Below the pieces are notes generated by a model. That model saw only the letters and a list, made by a program, of their open reading frames with translations. It made no database searches and was not told where the DNA came from. A stretch of DNA of 7,229 nt, taken from Pseudopedobacter sp039918235 (lineage in GTDB: Bacteria > Bacteroidota > Bacteroidia > Sphingobacteriales > Sphingobacteriaceae). Every line of letters begins with the position of its first letter. Positions within the stretch are counted from its first letter, which is position 1. Of the stretch, positions 6,847 through 7,229 are shown one piece after another. Location: positions 1 through 7,229 of the forward strand of contig JBDSHZ010000068.1 of assembly GCA_039918235.1 (NCBI GenBank), given 5' to 3'. A program made the position numbers and the translations under genes.

Positions 6847-7229
6847 TAAATTAGCATTTTTAAAGGAAACTACTCCATTCAATTTACTTCCTGAGGAGGT
6901 ATTAACAGGTATTGCCGAGTTACTTCAAGAAGTAAAACACAAGAAAGACACGCTGTTATACCAACAGGAAATCACGAAAATGAGAGGTGTAGATATTATC
7001 CATACTGGATCCTATGAATCTTTCTTTTATGATGGAAATGAAGAAAAAAGAGATGTAGAAAATTTAGAACGTGGAAATAGTTATGGCGGAATCTCTGTAT
7101 TACTCAATAAAAAAAGGTCATTAAAAACTGTTATTGCAAAAAAGGGAACTGTAATTTACTTTTTGCACAGAAAAGATTTTAGAAGTCTTTGTGTCGCATA
7201 CGAAGATTTTTTTCAGCATTATACTTCTG
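6839..7229 (+). CDS. cNMP-binding-like protein, N-terminal part (probable DUF294/CBS nucleotidyltransferase-like family)
   Basis: An open frame of 130 codons starts at ATG 6839, inside the end of the exonuclease gene (8-nt overlap), and runs off the window. It reads MNDKLAFLKETTPFNLLPEE, followed by a beta-rich domain with GNSYGGISVLLNKKRSLK (about 80-97) and ending near FLHRKDFRSL. This is the order of a cyclic-nucleotide-binding domain: 'F..LP.E.L..+A', a jelly roll, and 'YFL...DF..L'. The phosphate-binding cassette is degenerate: the Glu after FG and the canonical Arg appear to be missing (Gly and Ser by my alignment), so cAMP binding is doubtful. The opening 'PF.LLPEE' and the exonuclease neighbour suggest the cNMP-CBS-DUF294-DUF294_C architecture of about 600 residues, but those later domains lie outside the window. 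A plain Crp-type regulator is the alternative. A nearby ATG at 6843 hits a stop after three codons and is excluded. Confidence 0.8.
   Translation, partial: MNDKLAFLKETTPFNLLPEEVLTGIAELLQEVKHKKDTLLYQQEITKMRGVDIIHTGSYESFFYDGNEEKRDVENLERGNSYGGISVLLNKKRSLKTVIAKKGTVIYFLHRKDFRSLCVAYEDFFQHYTS

Overview
The window looks like chromosomal DNA of an AT-rich member of the Bacteroidota, most likely a Cytophagales-type bacterium. This is inferred from three things: the protein types, the near absence of Shine-Dalgarno sequences before the starts, and an intergenic repeat built from CTTTGCG/CGCAAAG heptamers of a style common in that phylum. No rRNA, tRNA, CRISPR, transposase or phage gene is visible.

Layout. 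Positions 1-374 hold the 3' part of a uridine kinase gene on the plus strand. Positions 375-887 hold no long gene. They contain three tandem 97-bp palindromic repeats (426-729), then an AT-rich leader with a 14-bp perfect palindrome and a doubtful 34-codon ORF. A complete adenine deaminase gene (ade) lies at 888-2516, and a soluble GAF-domain histidine kinase at 2637-3839, both on the plus strand. Facing them on the minus strand are a 64-residue protein of unknown function with a winged-helix-like C-terminus (3870-4064) and a six-TM hybrid histidine kinase with a receiver domain (4175-5959). A 191-bp divergent intergenic region follows. Plus-strand genes then resume with a DnaQ-like 3'-5' exonuclease carrying a C-terminal membrane anchor (6154-6846). 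It overlaps by 8 nt the start of a gene running off the window, whose N-terminal part is a cyclic-nucleotide-binding-like domain (6839 to end).

How the genes relate. Uridine kinase and adenine deaminase both serve nucleobase/nucleoside salvage, but the repeat array separates them and shared transcription is not supported. The two kinases form a signalling patch without a DNA-binding response regulator in view: one senses in the cytosol, the other at the membrane with its own receiver. The exonuclease and cNMP-like gene are almost certainly one operon. From memory of the families, this pair resembles the common neighbourhood of DnaQ-like exonucleases with cNMP/CBS/DUF294 nucleotidyltransferase-like proteins.

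Most of the window is ordinary. The parts most worth a second look are the tandem 97-bp palindromic array, the membrane-anchored exonuclease with its overlapping cNMP-like partner, and the small protein beside the kinases. I do not see convincing evidence of a wholly new multi-gene system.
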